64,000 nucleotides of DNA from Hymenobacter sp. 15J16-1T3B (GCF_020711235.1 NZ_JAJFAV010000012.1:62001-126000), one strand, 5' to 3'; numbered from the stretch's first letter, positions 42,253 through 50,636 are shown. Made by a program: numbers and translations. The notes: a model not told the origin generated them from the sequence alone.

Positions 42253-42928
42253 TTTCTTCTTCCCGCATCACGTAGCCCATGCCCACCACGGTGTGGATGA
42301 GCTTGCTGGGGAAGGGCTTGTCGACTTTGTTGCGCAGGTAGTTCACGTACACGTCGATGACGTTGGAGCCCGCGTCGAAGGAGTCTTCCCAGCTGTGCTC
42401 GGCAATTTCGGCCCGGCTGAGCACCCGGCCCTTGTTGCGCAGCAGCAGCTCCAGCAGGGCAAATTCGCGGGCGGTGAGCTTGAGCGGCTGCCCGGCGCGG
42501 GTGACGGTCTTGGCGGCCGTGTCCAGCGTGAGGTCGGCCAGGGCGAGGGTGGCGCCTTTCACTACGTGGCCGCGGCGGCGGGTGAGGGCGCGCACCCGGG
42601 CCAGCAGCTCCGGAAAGTCGAAGGGCTTGACGAGGTAGTCGTCGGCGCCGGCGTCGAAGCCCTCCAGCTTGTCGGCGGTGGTGCCCAGGGCCGTGAGCAT
42701 AAGCACGGGCACGTCCTGGTCGCGCTGCCGGATGGCTTTGAGCACCTCGAAGCCGCTCATGCCGGGCAGAATCACGTCCAGAATAACCAAATCGAAGGAG
42801 TGGGCCAGGGCCAAGCGCGCCCCGAAGGTGCCGTCGTAGGCCACTTCCACGTCGAAATGCTCCTCCTCCAAGCCCTTGCGGATAAAGGCCGATACCTTCG
42901 GCTCGTCTTCCACCAGCAGTACTTTCAT
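42248..42928 (-). CDS. OmpR-family response regulator, CusR/CzcR-like
   Basis: The start at MKVLLVEDEPKVSAF (42928) gives 226 residues. The receiver domain has phospho-acceptor Asp51 (VILDVILPGMSG), the acidic pair in VEDEP, and Lys101 in DYLVKPFDF. The C-terminal winged helix (about 130-224) includes LTAREFALLELLLRNKGRVLSRAEI and NVIDVYVNYLRNKVDK, typical for OmpR/PhoB. It is the first gene of the minus-strand pair with the kinase and the likely ligand of the ATTAG box array near 39200. Confidence 0.94.
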   Translation of the reverse strand: MKVLLVEDEPKVSAFIRKGLEEEHFDVEVAYDGTFGARLALAHSFDLVILDVILPGMSGFEVLKAIRQRDQDVPVLMLTALGTTADKLEGFDAGADDYLVKPFDFPELLARVRALTRRRGHVVKGATLALADLTLDTAAKTVTRAGQPLKLTAREFALLELLLRNKGRVLSRAEIAEHSWEDSFDAGSNVIDVYVNYLRNKVDKPFPSKLIHTVVGMGYVMREEER

Positions 42929-43104
42929 AGCTGCAAGATTACGCAACCGCGGCGCAAGGGAACCAGGCCGTAATCCAATTTGCTTGTAGATTAGCACTGT
43001 TGCCCAGCACTTACTCCTGCGCCGGGCCGGTTTTGCGGCGCATCGGCGGCTTCACCCAGGCTGCTGATTATCAGGTCCGCAGCCCGGCTTGGCTTCCGCC
43101 ACCT

Positions 43105-44178
43105 ATGCCGCAAACCACCGTCAGTCAGCGCGAGCAAGTCACCCAGCTGCTCTACGAGAAAGCCGAGGAGCTGAGCGCCGCCGCCTACCAGCACTACGCC
43201 CAGCAGGGCGGGGAGGTAGACGACGAAAGCCGCCTGCGCGCCCAGCTGCGCAGCCACCTGCAGCCCCTGGCCGACGCCGTGCTCATGAGCAGCCCGGCCC
43301 TGTTCGACTCGCACCTGCAGCAGCTGCGCCAGCGCGGCGCGGCCGCCGAAGCCCAGCTGGCCCGCCAGCTCACCGCCTTGCGCCAGACCTTGCTGCTGCG
43401 CCTGCCCATCGGCGAGTACGTGCTCATGGCGTCGCTGCTGAGCGCCGGCATTGCTCAGCTCGACGAGCCCGCGCCCGCCCCGCTGGCCGAGGAAGAACCG
43501 GCCGACGCGGCCGCCGCCTACCAAGGCATGGCGGCCGAGTACCTGCGCCGCCTGCTCGTGCCCGACCGCCCCGGGGCCTGCCGGCTCATCCTCGACGCGG
43601 CCCGCGGCGGCACCGACGTGCGCGAACTGTACCTGCAGGTGCTGCAGCCTGCCCAGCGCGAAGTGGGCCGGCGCTGGCACCGCGGCGAGGTCAACGTGGC
43701 CGAGGAGCATTTCTGCACCGCTACCACCCAGCTTATCATGGCCCAGCTGCAACCCTACCTGCACGGCACCCCGCGCAACGGCCGCCGCCTGCTGGCCGCC
43801 TGCGTGGCCGGCGACCTGCACGCGCTGGGCCTGCAAATGGTGGTCGACTTCCTGGAGCACGACGGCTGGGACGTGTATTACCTCGGCGCCAGCGCCCCGG
43901 CCGATTCCGTGCTCAAAACCGTAGCCGATTTGCAAGTCGACCTGGTGCTGACCGCCGCCTCCATGCCCCACCACGTGCCGCTGGTCACTGAGTTCATCAG
44001 TGAGCTGCGGCGCAACCCCGAAACCAACCTGACCCGCGTCCTCGTCGGCGGCCGGCCCTTCAACTACGACGCGACGCTGTGGCAGCGGGTGGGGGCCGAC
44101 GCCTGGGCCCCCAGCGCCGACCAAGCCGTGCAGGCGGTGCGGCAGCTCTTCGGCGAGTCGACGGCCAGCCCGGCGTAG
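43105..44178 (+). CDS. CarH/LitR-like cobalamin-binding protein without DNA-binding domain
   Basis: The start at MPQTTVSQREQ (43105) gives 357 residues; an upstream start at 43000 is less likely. The N-terminal 130 residues are helical and unlike a MerR helix-turn-helix. A four-helix B12-capping domain carries Trp191, Glu201 and His202 in WHRGEVNVAEEHF, the same W-x9-E-H spacing as the CarH photoreceptor. The Rossmann B12 domain has GDLHALG (His239 as lower ligand). Family knowledge suggests light sensing through adenosylcobalamin; a partner regulator would be needed. A terminator follows directly. Confidence 0.8.
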   Translation: MPQTTVSQREQVTQLLYEKAEELSAAAYQHYAQQGGEVDDESRLRAQLRSHLQPLADAVLMSSPALFDSHLQQLRQRGAAAEAQLARQLTALRQTLLLRLPIGEYVLMASLLSAGIAQLDEPAPAPLAEEEPADAAAAYQGMAAEYLRRLLVPDRPGACRLILDAARGGTDVRELYLQVLQPAQREVGRRWHRGEVNVAEEHFCTATTQLIMAQLQPYLHGTPRNGRRLLAACVAGDLHALGLQMVVDFLEHDGWDVYYLGASAPADSVLKTVADLQVDLVLTAASMPHHVPLVTEFISELRRNPETNLTRVLVGGRPFNYDATLWQRVGADAWAPSADQAVQAVRQLFGESTASPA

Positions 44179-44197
44179 TGTCAGGCAAGCGCCTGCT

Positions 44198-44235
44198 AAA
44201 AAGGCCGGACCGCCGCGGGGCAGTCCGGCCTTTTT
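44198..44235. terminator. Bidirectional terminator
   Basis: AAAAAGGCCGGAC / GTCCGGCCTTTTT (13-bp perfect arms, 12-base loop) with A and T tracts lies 20 bp after the B12-binding protein gene and before the convergent TPR gene. Confidence 0.92.
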
Positions 44236-44275
44236 GTCGGGGTGGCCGAAAAATGTTAGGCGTGCCGAATAAATT

Positions 44276-44617
44276 TTAGTCGTCCTCGTAGTCCAGTCCG
44301 AGCACGTTATTGAGGGCGCCTTGCAGCTCGGCGGCGGCGTGCATTTGCCCGGCTTTGCGGGCTACGGTAAGGCCCGTACGCAGGATGTTTTCGGCTTCGC
44401 CGAGGTGCCCTTGTTCCTGCCGAAGCTTGCCTGCGTGGTAGTAAGTACCCACATAATCAGGGTGTTCCGCGAGGAGCTTCTGGTAGTAGAGCCAAGCCGT
44501 GTCCAGGTCGCCAGCCGAGCGGTATTCGGTGGCCAACGCGTACACGGTAAAGGCGTCGGTGGGGTCTTCCTTATAGAAGGTGAGCAGTTGCTCCAGGCGG
44601 CTCGGTGAGGTTTCCAT
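44276..44617 (-). CDS. Small TPR protein
   Basis: The 113-residue cytoplasmic protein has about three tetratricopeptide repeats (DAFTVYALATEYRSAGDLDTAWLYYQKLLAEHP, YVGTYYHAGKLRQEQGHLGEAENIL), described here in outline. Short TPR proteins act as adaptors; no partner can be named. It is divergent from etfB, sharing a 73-bp region, and an acidic DYEDD tail ends the chain. Confidence 0.8.
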   Translation of the reverse strand: METSPSRLEQLLTFYKEDPTDAFTVYALATEYRSAGDLDTAWLYYQKLLAEHPDYVGTYYHAGKLRQEQGHLGEAENILRTGLTVARKAGQMHAAAELQGALNNVLGLDYEDD

Positions 44618-44690
44618 CGGTGGGATTTTCCAGTATCTTCGGCCCGAAATTAGGGCATAGCCCGCATCTTCTGACCCTTAAGTCGACCTG

Positions 44691-45431
44691 ATGAAGTTTC
44701 TCGTTTGCATTAGCAACGTCCCGGACACGACGACCAAAATCACGTTCACCCCGGATAATAAGGAGTTTAACAAGGCGGGCGTGCAGTTCGTCATCAACCC
44801 GTGGGATGAGTATGCACTCACTCGCGCCATTGAGTTGAAGGAAGCCCAGGGCAGCGGCACCGTGACGGTGCTCAACGTGGGCGAAGCCGATACCGAGCCT
44901 AATATCCGCAAGGCCCTGGCCATCGGGGCCGACGACGCCATCCGCGTCAACGCCGCGCCGAAGGACGCGTGGTTTGTGGCCCAGCAGATTGCCCACTACG
45001 CTAAGGAAGGCGGCTACGACGTCATCCTGATGGGCAAGGAAAGCATCGATTACAACGGCTTCCAGGTGCACGGCATGGTGGGCGAGCTGCTCGGCATTCC
45101 GACGGTGGCCCCGGCCATGAAGCTGGACATGAGCGGCAACACCGCCACGCTGGAGCGCGAAATCGAGGGCGGCAAGGAAATCGTGGAGGTGAACACCCCC
45201 TTCGTGGCCTCCTGCCAGCAGCCGATGTGCGAGCCGCGCATCCCGAACATGCGCGGCATCATGACGGCCCGCACCAAGCCGCTGAAAGTGGTGGAGCCCG
45301 TAGGCGAAGGCGCCGCTACCGCGGTGGCCGAATACGCGCTGCCGCCCAAAAAGCAAGGCGTGAAGCTCATCCCCGCCGAGCAGGCTGGCGAGCTGATCAA
45401 GTTGCTGCGCAACGAAGCCAAAGTCATCTAA
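44691..45431 (+). CDS. etfB: Electron transfer flavoprotein beta subunit
   Basis: The 246-residue protein binds AMP and pairs with EtfA to pass electrons from acyl-CoA dehydrogenases to the quinone pool. MKFLVCISNVPDTTTKI, INPWDEYALTRAIELKE and VILMGKESIDYNGFQVHGMVGELLGIPTV are characteristic of EtfB. The gene is followed by etfA after 116 bp, a spacer occupied by an imperfect palindrome. Fatty-acid or branched-chain degradation is the likely source of electrons. Confidence 0.95.
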   Translation: MKFLVCISNVPDTTTKITFTPDNKEFNKAGVQFVINPWDEYALTRAIELKEAQGSGTVTVLNVGEADTEPNIRKALAIGADDAIRVNAAPKDAWFVAQQIAHYAKEGGYDVILMGKESIDYNGFQVHGMVGELLGIPTVAPAMKLDMSGNTATLEREIEGGKEIVEVNTPFVASCQQPMCEPRIPNMRGIMTARTKPLKVVEPVGEGAATAVAEYALPPKKQGVKLIPAEQAGELIKLLRNEAKVI

Positions 45432-45436
45432 TCCAG

Positions 45437-45545
45437 AACTGAGATTGTAGAGCGTAGAACTTAACATTTCGATGTTAGTTCTTGATGGTGAATGGCTTAT
45501 CCATGGCTGTTCATAGTCCTAAGCTCTAGCTTCTAACCTCTCTGA
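45437..45545. repeat. Imperfect palindrome in the etfB-etfA spacer
   Basis: An inner hairpin AGAACTTAACAT-TTCG-ATGTTAGTTCT (45457-45483) with a UUCG tetraloop is flanked by weaker complementary words (TAGAGC left, GCTCTA right). The whole 116-bp spacer between the two subunit genes appears to be this element. It may affect the ratio of EtfB to EtfA. Confidence 0.6.
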
Positions 45546-45547
45546 AA

Positions 45548-46525
45548 ATGTCAGTACTCGTAGTAGTAGAATGCGATAAGGGCGAAGTGAAAAAGTCTTC
45601 GCTGGAAGTAGCGTCGTACGGCGCGCAGGTGGCCCAGGCCCTGGGCACCACGGCCACGGCCGTGGCCGTGGGCGAAGCCACCGAAGCCAACTTGGCCAAG
45701 CTCGGCGAACAGGGCATCTCGAAGGTGCTGTTCGACAACGAGCCGCGCCTAAAGGATTTCGTCAACGGCGCTTACACCAAGCTCATTGCCGCCGCCGCTG
45801 ATAAGGAGCAAGCCAAAGTCATCGTGCTGGCCAACTCCAACATTGGGGCCTCGGTCGGTTCGCGCCTGGCGGTGCGCCTGAAGGCTTCCTTGGCCACCAA
45901 CGTGGTGGAGCTGCCCAAAATCGACGGCGGCCAGTTCACGGTGAAGCGCGGCGCCTTCTCGGGCAAGGCCTTCGCCGACGTGGTGCTGTCGGGCGAGCGG
46001 AAAATCATTGCCGTGAAGAAAAACAGCATTGAAGCCCTGCACAACGGCGGCCAGACGGCTCAGGTGGAAAGCTTCTCGGCCCAGCTTTCGGACGCCGACT
46101 TCGCGGACGCCCCCAAGCAGGTAATCATGCAAGACCAGGCCGGCGGCATCCTGCTGCCCGAGGCCGACAAAGTGGTATCGGGTGGCCGCGGCATGAAAGG
46201 CCCGGAAAACTGGCACCTCATCGAGGACCTGGCGAAGGCGCTGGGGGCGGCTACGGCCTGCTCCAAGCCGGTGTCGGACGTGGACTGGCGCCCCCACCAC
46301 GAGCACGTGGGGCAGACGGGCATTACCGTTTCGCCGAACTTGTATATTGCCTGCGGCATCTCGGGCGCCATCCAGCACCTGGCCGGCGTTAACTCGTCGA
46401 AGGTTATCGTGGTCATCAACAAGGACCCCGAGGCCCCCTTCTTCAAGGCTGCCGACTACGGCATCGTGGGCGACGTGTTTGAGGTGCTGCCCAAGCTGAC
46501 CCAGGCCGTGAAAGAACTGGGCTAG
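45548..46525 (+). CDS. etfA: Electron transfer flavoprotein alpha subunit
   Basis: The 325-residue partner of EtfB carries FAD. The FAD-binding C-terminal domain has VSGGRGMKGPENW, PVSDVDWRPHHEHVGQTG, YIACGISGAIQHLAG and INKDPEAPFFKAADYGIVGD, all canonical. The N-terminal domain is shorter in conservation (MSVLVVVECDKGEVKKSSLE) but complete. The Arg residue that stacks on FAD in many EtfA proteins appears in SGGRG. A weak hairpin terminator follows at 46544. Confidence 0.95.
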   Translation: MSVLVVVECDKGEVKKSSLEVASYGAQVAQALGTTATAVAVGEATEANLAKLGEQGISKVLFDNEPRLKDFVNGAYTKLIAAAADKEQAKVIVLANSNIGASVGSRLAVRLKASLATNVVELPKIDGGQFTVKRGAFSGKAFADVVLSGERKIIAVKKNSIEALHNGGQTAQVESFSAQLSDADFADAPKQVIMQDQAGGILLPEADKVVSGGRGMKGPENWHLIEDLAKALGAATACSKPVSDVDWRPHHEHVGQTGITVSPNLYIACGISGAIQHLAGVNSSKVIVVINKDPEAPFFKAADYGIVGDVFEVLPKLTQAVKELG

Positions 46526-46543
46526 CCCCGGTGACTGCGCAGA

Positions 46544-46589
46544 GTGCGGGCGGGAAAAAAATGCGCTAACATTTTCCTCTCGCCCGCAT
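46544..46589 (+). terminator. Possible terminator after etfA
   Basis: GTGCGGGCGGGAAAA pairs imperfectly with TTTTCCtctCGCCCGCAT across a 13-base loop. The T run after the stem is weak. Confidence 0.4.
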
Positions 46590-46647
46590 TCTTGCGTTAG
46601 AAGCAATTCAGTCACCCGTTCACCTTCCGCACAACTACTTCCCCCTC

Positions 46648-47286
46648 GTGAAGAAAATTCAGCTCGAAATTCTGGGCTTGTCCTCCAGCCAGTCGCAATC
46701 GGGGTCGTTTGCCCTGATCCTGGGCGAAAAGCACGGCAACCGCCGCTTGCCCATCATCATCGGCATGTTTGAGGCGCAGAGCATTGCCATCCAGATCGAG
46801 AAAATCAACCCCAACCGCCCGCTTACCCACGACCTGTTCAAGTCGTTTGCCGAGCAGGTGCACGTGACCATCCTCGAAGTGCTGATTTCGGACCTCAAGG
46901 AAGGCGTGTTCTACTCCAAAATCGTGTGCTCCGACGGGGCTACCACGTTTGAGCTGGACTCGCGCCCCTCCGACGCCATTGCCATCGGCCTGCGCTTCGG
47001 CGTGCCGATTTACACGGTGGAAAGCGTGATGAGCGAAGCCGGCATCATCCTCTCCGACCTCGACGAAGGTGCCGACACCGACGACGAGGACGATGACGAC
47101 GAGGACGACGACACCCCGAGCACCCGCAGCGAGGTGGCCGAGCACAAGGAGCCTTCCGGGCAGGTGTCGCAGGAAGAGCTGACCAAAATGCTGGCCCAGG
47201 CGCTGGAGCGCGAAGACTACGAGAAAGCGGCCAAAATCCGCGACGAGCTCAACAAGCGCGGCGACAAGGACAAAGACAAAGAATAG
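46648..47286 (+). CDS. Bifunctional nuclease domain protein with UVR motif
   Basis: The gene starts with GTG (46648; MKKIQLEILGLSSSQS) and encodes 212 residues. Residues 1-130 form a BFN/DUF151 domain (LPIIIGMFEAQSIAIQIEK, RPSDAIAIGLRFGVPIYT), found in bacterial and plant proteins with reported nuclease activity. A highly acidic linker (Asp/Glu run at about 140-155) leads to a C-terminal UvrB/C-type UVR helix pair (ELTKMLAQALEREDYEKAAKIRDELNK). The UVR motif mediates contact with Uvr-like or Clp partners. It lies downstream of etfA with no close partner. Confidence 0.88.
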   Translation: MKKIQLEILGLSSSQSQSGSFALILGEKHGNRRLPIIIGMFEAQSIAIQIEKINPNRPLTHDLFKSFAEQVHVTILEVLISDLKEGVFYSKIVCSDGATTFELDSRPSDAIAIGLRFGVPIYTVESVMSEAGIILSDLDEGADTDDEDDDDEDDDTPSTRSEVAEHKEPSGQVSQEELTKMLAQALEREDYEKAAKIRDELNKRGDKDKDKE

Positions 47287-47292
47287 CCGGCC

Positions 47293-48057
47293 TCAGCGGC
47301 CCGGCCACAGGGCAGCGGCCCGCGTCTCCCCGGACGCGGGCCGTTTGCGTTCAGTAGGTTGCAAGTGAACAGGCACGGCCGGGGAGGGGTGCACTGCCGG
47401 CGCCGCGGCCACGTGGTGGTGGTCGAAAAAGTCGCCCAGCCCTAGCGTGAACAGCAGCAGGCCGTAAAGCGTGTGCTCCAGCCAAACCAGGCGCAGGGAG
47501 CGGGTGCGGGCGTAGGTCTGGGCGAAAAACCAGCCACCGACAAACGTCAGGCCCACGGCAAGCCAGTTCTGGTACACGATGTGTAGTAGGGCAAACACGA
47601 CGGCGCTGACCCACACGCGCAGCTGCTTGCCGGGAAACAGGCGGCGGTAGCGGCGGAAAAAGAAGGCCCGATATATCAGTTCCTGCGGGTACACCGACAG
47701 CACGGGATAGAGCACCAACAGCAGCACCCAGACCAGCGGCTGCCGACGCGGCAGTGCCAGCCACTGCTCGGGGTAGTGCCAGAGCACCAGGCCGGCCAGC
47801 AGCAACAGGCAGGGCAGCAACCGCCGCAGCAGACGGCGCAGCTGGCTGGGCTCCCGGCGCGCGTTTGGGGCCCGCCAGAAAGCCTGCTGCCCGAACTTGC
47901 GGTGCTGCCCCAGCCACCACGCCGTGCTGCCGCTCACCAGAATCAGGAGCGCGGCCAGCACGGCCGGTTGCCACCAGAAATACAGCAGGAGCGGGGCTAG
48001 CACGAACAGCGCGGCCCATTCGAGCCAGAGGTACAGGGTGCGGGCAAAGCGGGGCAT
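47293..48057 (-). CDS. CPBP-family intramembrane metalloprotease
   Basis: The start at MPRFARTLYLWLEWAALF (48057) gives 254 residues with six or more hydrophobic segments. The CPBP (Abi/CAAX-like) signature is complete: PQELIYRAFFFRRY (Glu-x-x-x-Arg), FALLHIVYQNW (conserved His) and LVWLEHTLYG (second His region). It is predicted to cleave substrates inside the membrane; no substrate is known. The cytoplasmic C-terminal tail is Pro- and His-rich. It is convergent with the bifunctional nuclease gene, and its 3' end contains a terminator hairpin. Confidence 0.85.
   Translation of the reverse strand: MPRFARTLYLWLEWAALFVLAPLLLYFWWQPAVLAALLILVSGSTAWWLGQHRKFGQQAFWRAPNARREPSQLRRLLRRLLPCLLLLAGLVLWHYPEQWLALPRRQPLVWVLLLVLYPVLSVYPQELIYRAFFFRRYRRLFPGKQLRVWVSAVVFALLHIVYQNWLAVGLTFVGGWFFAQTYARTRSLRLVWLEHTLYGLLLFTLGLGDFFDHHHVAAAPAVHPSPAVPVHLQPTERKRPASGETRAAALWPGR
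47316..47343. terminator. Hairpin at the nuclease / CPBP protease convergence
   Basis: CGGCCCGCGTC and GACGCGGGCCG form an 11-bp perfect stem with a 6-base loop, inside the last codons of the CPBP gene and 30 bp after the nuclease gene. TTTG follows on the plus strand. Confidence 0.65.
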
Positions 48058-48160
48058 ACCAAGCGGCGGCGGACACAACGGCCACGCCCGGCAGGTGCCG
48101 CACGTGGCCGCAATTGAGTAGACTTGCACCTTCGCTTACGCAAGCCACTTCCCCGCGTTT

Positions 48161-48736
48161 ATGTCTACCCCCGAAACCCACCCTGCCGCCGAGCAGGACC
48201 TGCGCTACCCCATCGGCCATTACCAGCTGCCCGAGCAGCCGCTCACGCAGGAGGAGCGCCACGGCTACATTCAGCAGCTGATGGCTCTGCCCACCGAGCT
48301 GCGCATGGCTCTCGACGGGCTCAGCGGTGAGCAGTTCGACACGCCTTACCGCCCGGGCGGCTGGACGGTGCGCCAAGTGCTGCACCACCTGCCCGATTCG
48401 CACGTGAACAGCTACACGCGCTTCCGCCTGGCCCTGACCGAAGACAACCCCACCATCCGGCCCTACGACGAGTCGGCCTGGGCCCAACTGCCCGACGTGA
48501 GCATCGTGCCGCCCGATGTGTCGCTCATCTTGCTCGATGCCCTGCACGCCCGCTGGGTGGTGCTGCTGAGTCAGCTCACCGACGAGCAGTGGCTGCGCAC
48601 CTGGTACCACCCCGAGGCCCAGCAGACCATTCGTTTGGATGAGGCCCTGGTGATGTACGCCTGGCACGGCCGGCACCACACGGCCCATATCACCAGCCTG
48701 CGCAAACGCATGGGCTGGGGCAACTTCCAGCAGTAG
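48161..48736 (+). CDS. Bacillithiol transferase-like DinB/YfiT protein
   Basis: The 191-residue protein belongs to the DinB four-helix metalloenzyme superfamily, YfiT (BstA) branch. The start motif YPIGHYQLPEQPLTQEERHGYI and RPGGWTVRQVLHHLPDSHVNSYTRFRLALTED are typical, and His residues in VLHHLPDSH and YAWHGRHHTAHI supply the metal site. YfiT proteins use bacillithiol, which many Bacteroidota make. It is likely a detoxification enzyme. TAGACTTG at 48119-48126 is a one-mismatch -7 box. Confidence 0.87.
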   Translation: MSTPETHPAAEQDLRYPIGHYQLPEQPLTQEERHGYIQQLMALPTELRMALDGLSGEQFDTPYRPGGWTVRQVLHHLPDSHVNSYTRFRLALTEDNPTIRPYDESAWAQLPDVSIVPPDVSLILLDALHARWVVLLSQLTDEQWLRTWYHPEAQQTIRLDEALVMYAWHGRHHTAHITSLRKRMGWGNFQQ

Positions 48737-48858
48737 AATATTGGGTGCGGTGGCACCGGCTGTTTATCGGAGGCTACACCCCGGCACTTCCGGCCGTCAT
48801 GGCTAGGCCCAGCCGAAGTAACCTTGCCACTCGCGGCACGACGCCGCTGGCTTAAGCC

Positions 48859-48912
48859 AACAACGCCACCGCCCGGAACTCCAGACGCGGAGTTTCGGGC
48901 GGTGGCGTTGTT
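48859..48912. terminator. Large bidirectional terminator
   Basis: AACAACGCCACCGCCCG pairs perfectly with CGGGCGGTGGCGTTGTT (17 bp) and the stem extends inward through AACTCC/GGAGTT. It lies in the 271-bp spacer between the convergent bacillithiol transferase and mlaF genes. The rest of that spacer shows no gene. Confidence 0.85.
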
Positions 48913-49007
48913 AGTCGGCGGGTATTGTGTTGGCGGTGCTCCTGGAGGAAGGATTGCTGCGCTTCGCTCGCACTAACAGTGGCTACCACCGTCGGACGGC
49001 GCAAACG

Positions 49008-49814
49008 CTAAATGTCCTTCGACGGCTCCTGACGGATTTCTTCGAGGCTGCCGCCTTCCATTTCGATGCGTTTGGCGGCGCGCACCAAGCTGCTGCTGAA
49101 GATAAACTCTTTCAGCTCGGGCACTTGCGCATTAAGAATTTCGTCCTTGGTGCCGTCCCAGAGCTTCTGGCCCTTGTGCAGGTACACGATATGGTCGCCG
49201 ATTTCCACCACCGAGTTCATGTCGTGGGTGATGATGACGGTGGTGATGCCGTACTCGTGGGTGATTTCGTAGATCAGCTCGTCGATCTTGATGCTGGTGA
49301 GCGGGTCCAGGCCGGAGTTGGGCTCGTCGCAGAAGAGGTAAGTACAGTTCGGGGCAATGGCGCGGGCAATGCCCACGCGCTTTTTCATGCCGCCCGACAG
49401 CTCCGAGGGCATCTTGTTGCCGGCCGCTTCGAGGCCCACCCGCTTCAAGCAAAACTCCACCCGGTCGCGCCGCTCGCCCTTGCTCATGTCGGGCGTGAGC
49501 ATGCGCAGCGGGAATTCCACGTTCTCGAACACGTTCATGGAATCGAACAGGGCCGAGGCCTGGAACAGCATGCCGATCTGCTTACGGATTTCCTGGCGGA
49601 TTTCGATTTTGTTGTTCGTGAAGACCGTCCCGTCGAAGGTGATGGAGCCGATGTCGGGTTTGAGCAAGCCCACAATGCACTTGAGCAGCACCGATTTGCC
49701 GGTGCCCGAGCCGCCAAGCACTAGGTTGCACTTGCCCGTCTCGAAGGTGCAGGTAACGCCCTTCAGAATGGGGGCGTCGCCGAAGGATTTATGAACGTTG
49801 TGGATTTCAATCAT
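49008..49814 (-). CDS. mlaF: ABC transporter ATP-binding protein, MlaF-like
   Basis: The 268-residue ATPase has Walker A GGSGTGKSV, signature ELSGGMKKRVGIARAI, Walker B YLFCDEPNSGLDP and the switch His in ITHDM. The GM-KKR form of the signature is typical of the MlaF/TrgD3 group that moves lipids between membranes together with an MlaE permease. The permease gene lies directly upstream (90 bp). No MCE-domain (MlaD-like) gene is in the immediate neighbourhood downstream. Confidence 0.9.
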   Translation of the reverse strand: MIEIHNVHKSFGDAPILKGVTCTFETGKCNLVLGGSGTGKSVLLKCIVGLLKPDIGSITFDGTVFTNNKIEIRQEIRKQIGMLFQASALFDSMNVFENVEFPLRMLTPDMSKGERRDRVEFCLKRVGLEAAGNKMPSELSGGMKKRVGIARAIAPNCTYLFCDEPNSGLDPLTSIKIDELIYEITHEYGITTVIITHDMNSVVEIGDHIVYLHKGQKLWDGTKDEILNAQVPELKEFIFSSSLVRAAKRIEMEGGSLEEIRQEPSKDI

Positions 49815-49818
49815 CTGT

Positions 49819-49903
49819 CAAGTGGTGAAATTGCGAACTTGTGAGGTGGTGAAATCGGCAGGAGTGCCTGCGGTTCACAAATCCACCACTTCACAATTTC
49901 ACC
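49819..49903. repeat. Inverted repeat between mlaE and mlaF, family C copy 2
   Basis: The left arm (AAGTGGTGAAATTGCGAA) and right arm (TTCACAAATCCACCACTT, then TTCACAATTTCACC) are imperfectly complementary. The words are shared with the palindrome at 42157-42252. Again it fills a spacer inside a cotranscribed pair. Confidence 0.75.
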
Positions 49904-49904
49904 T

Positions 49905-50636
49905 TTAGAGGAGCGTCTGCGCCAGCACGTAGTCGGCCAGCAGGATGGCAATAATGGAGTGCGTGACGGCGGTGGTGCTGCTGGCACCTACTTCCAGGGC
50001 GCCGCCCTCGGTGTAGAAGCCGCGGTAAGCCGAAATGGCCGACACCAGGAAGGCAAATACCACCGACTTGATCAGGGCAAACGCAATGTTGTAGGGAATA
50101 AACGTGTCGCGGATACCTTCCACGTACTCCTGAGCGGTCATGGCGCCCGAGAGCGTGCCGGCGAGGTAGCCGCCCAAAATCGACAGCACCATGGCCAGAA
50201 TTACCAGCAGCGGGAAGGTGATGATGGCGCCCAGAATGCGCGGCAGCACCAAATAATTGCTGGCGTTGATGCCCATGACTTCCAGCGCGTCGATTTGCTC
50301 GGTGATGCGCATGGTGCCCAGGCCGCCGGCAATGCTGCTGCCCACCTTGCCCGCCAGCACGATGCTGGTGATGGTGGGGGCCAGCTCCAGGATGGTCATT
50401 TCGCGCACCATGTAGCCGATGGTCGACTTCGGAATGAGCGGGTTGGTCAGGTTGTAGGCAATCTGCACGCAGGTTACGGCGCCGATAAACGCGGATACAA
50501 TGCTGACAATGAACACCGAATCGATGCCGATGAGCACGGCTTCGTCGAGGGTGCGGTTCCAGAGCACTTTCACGCGCTCGGAACGGATAAACATACTCTG
50601 CAGGAAAAGCAGAAATTGGCCGAAAACTTTGACCAT
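49905..50636 (-). CDS. mlaE: ABC transporter permease, MlaE-like
   Basis: The 243-residue membrane protein has five or six hydrophobic segments and the MlaE hallmark REMTILELAPTITSIVLAGKVGSSIAGGLGTMRITEQIDALEVMG (outline), with the conserved GxxxA-xLGTM-x-T-EQIDAL stretch. It forms the transmembrane part of the lipid-trafficking ABC transporter with MlaF. In this operon permease comes before ATPase. Divergent from the SDR gene at 50721. Confidence 0.92.
   Translation of the reverse strand: MVKVFGQFLLFLQSMFIRSERVKVLWNRTLDEAVLIGIDSVFIVSIVSAFIGAVTCVQIAYNLTNPLIPKSTIGYMVREMTILELAPTITSIVLAGKVGSSIAGGLGTMRITEQIDALEVMGINASNYLVLPRILGAIITFPLLVILAMVLSILGGYLAGTLSGAMTAQEYVEGIRDTFIPYNIAFALIKSVVFAFLVSAISAYRGFYTEGGALEVGASSTTAVTHSIIAILLADYVLAQTLL

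Noticed and set aside
48927-49724. 265-residue plus-strand open frame across mlaF
   Set aside because: It is antisense to the conserved ATPase motifs and is a shadow frame.
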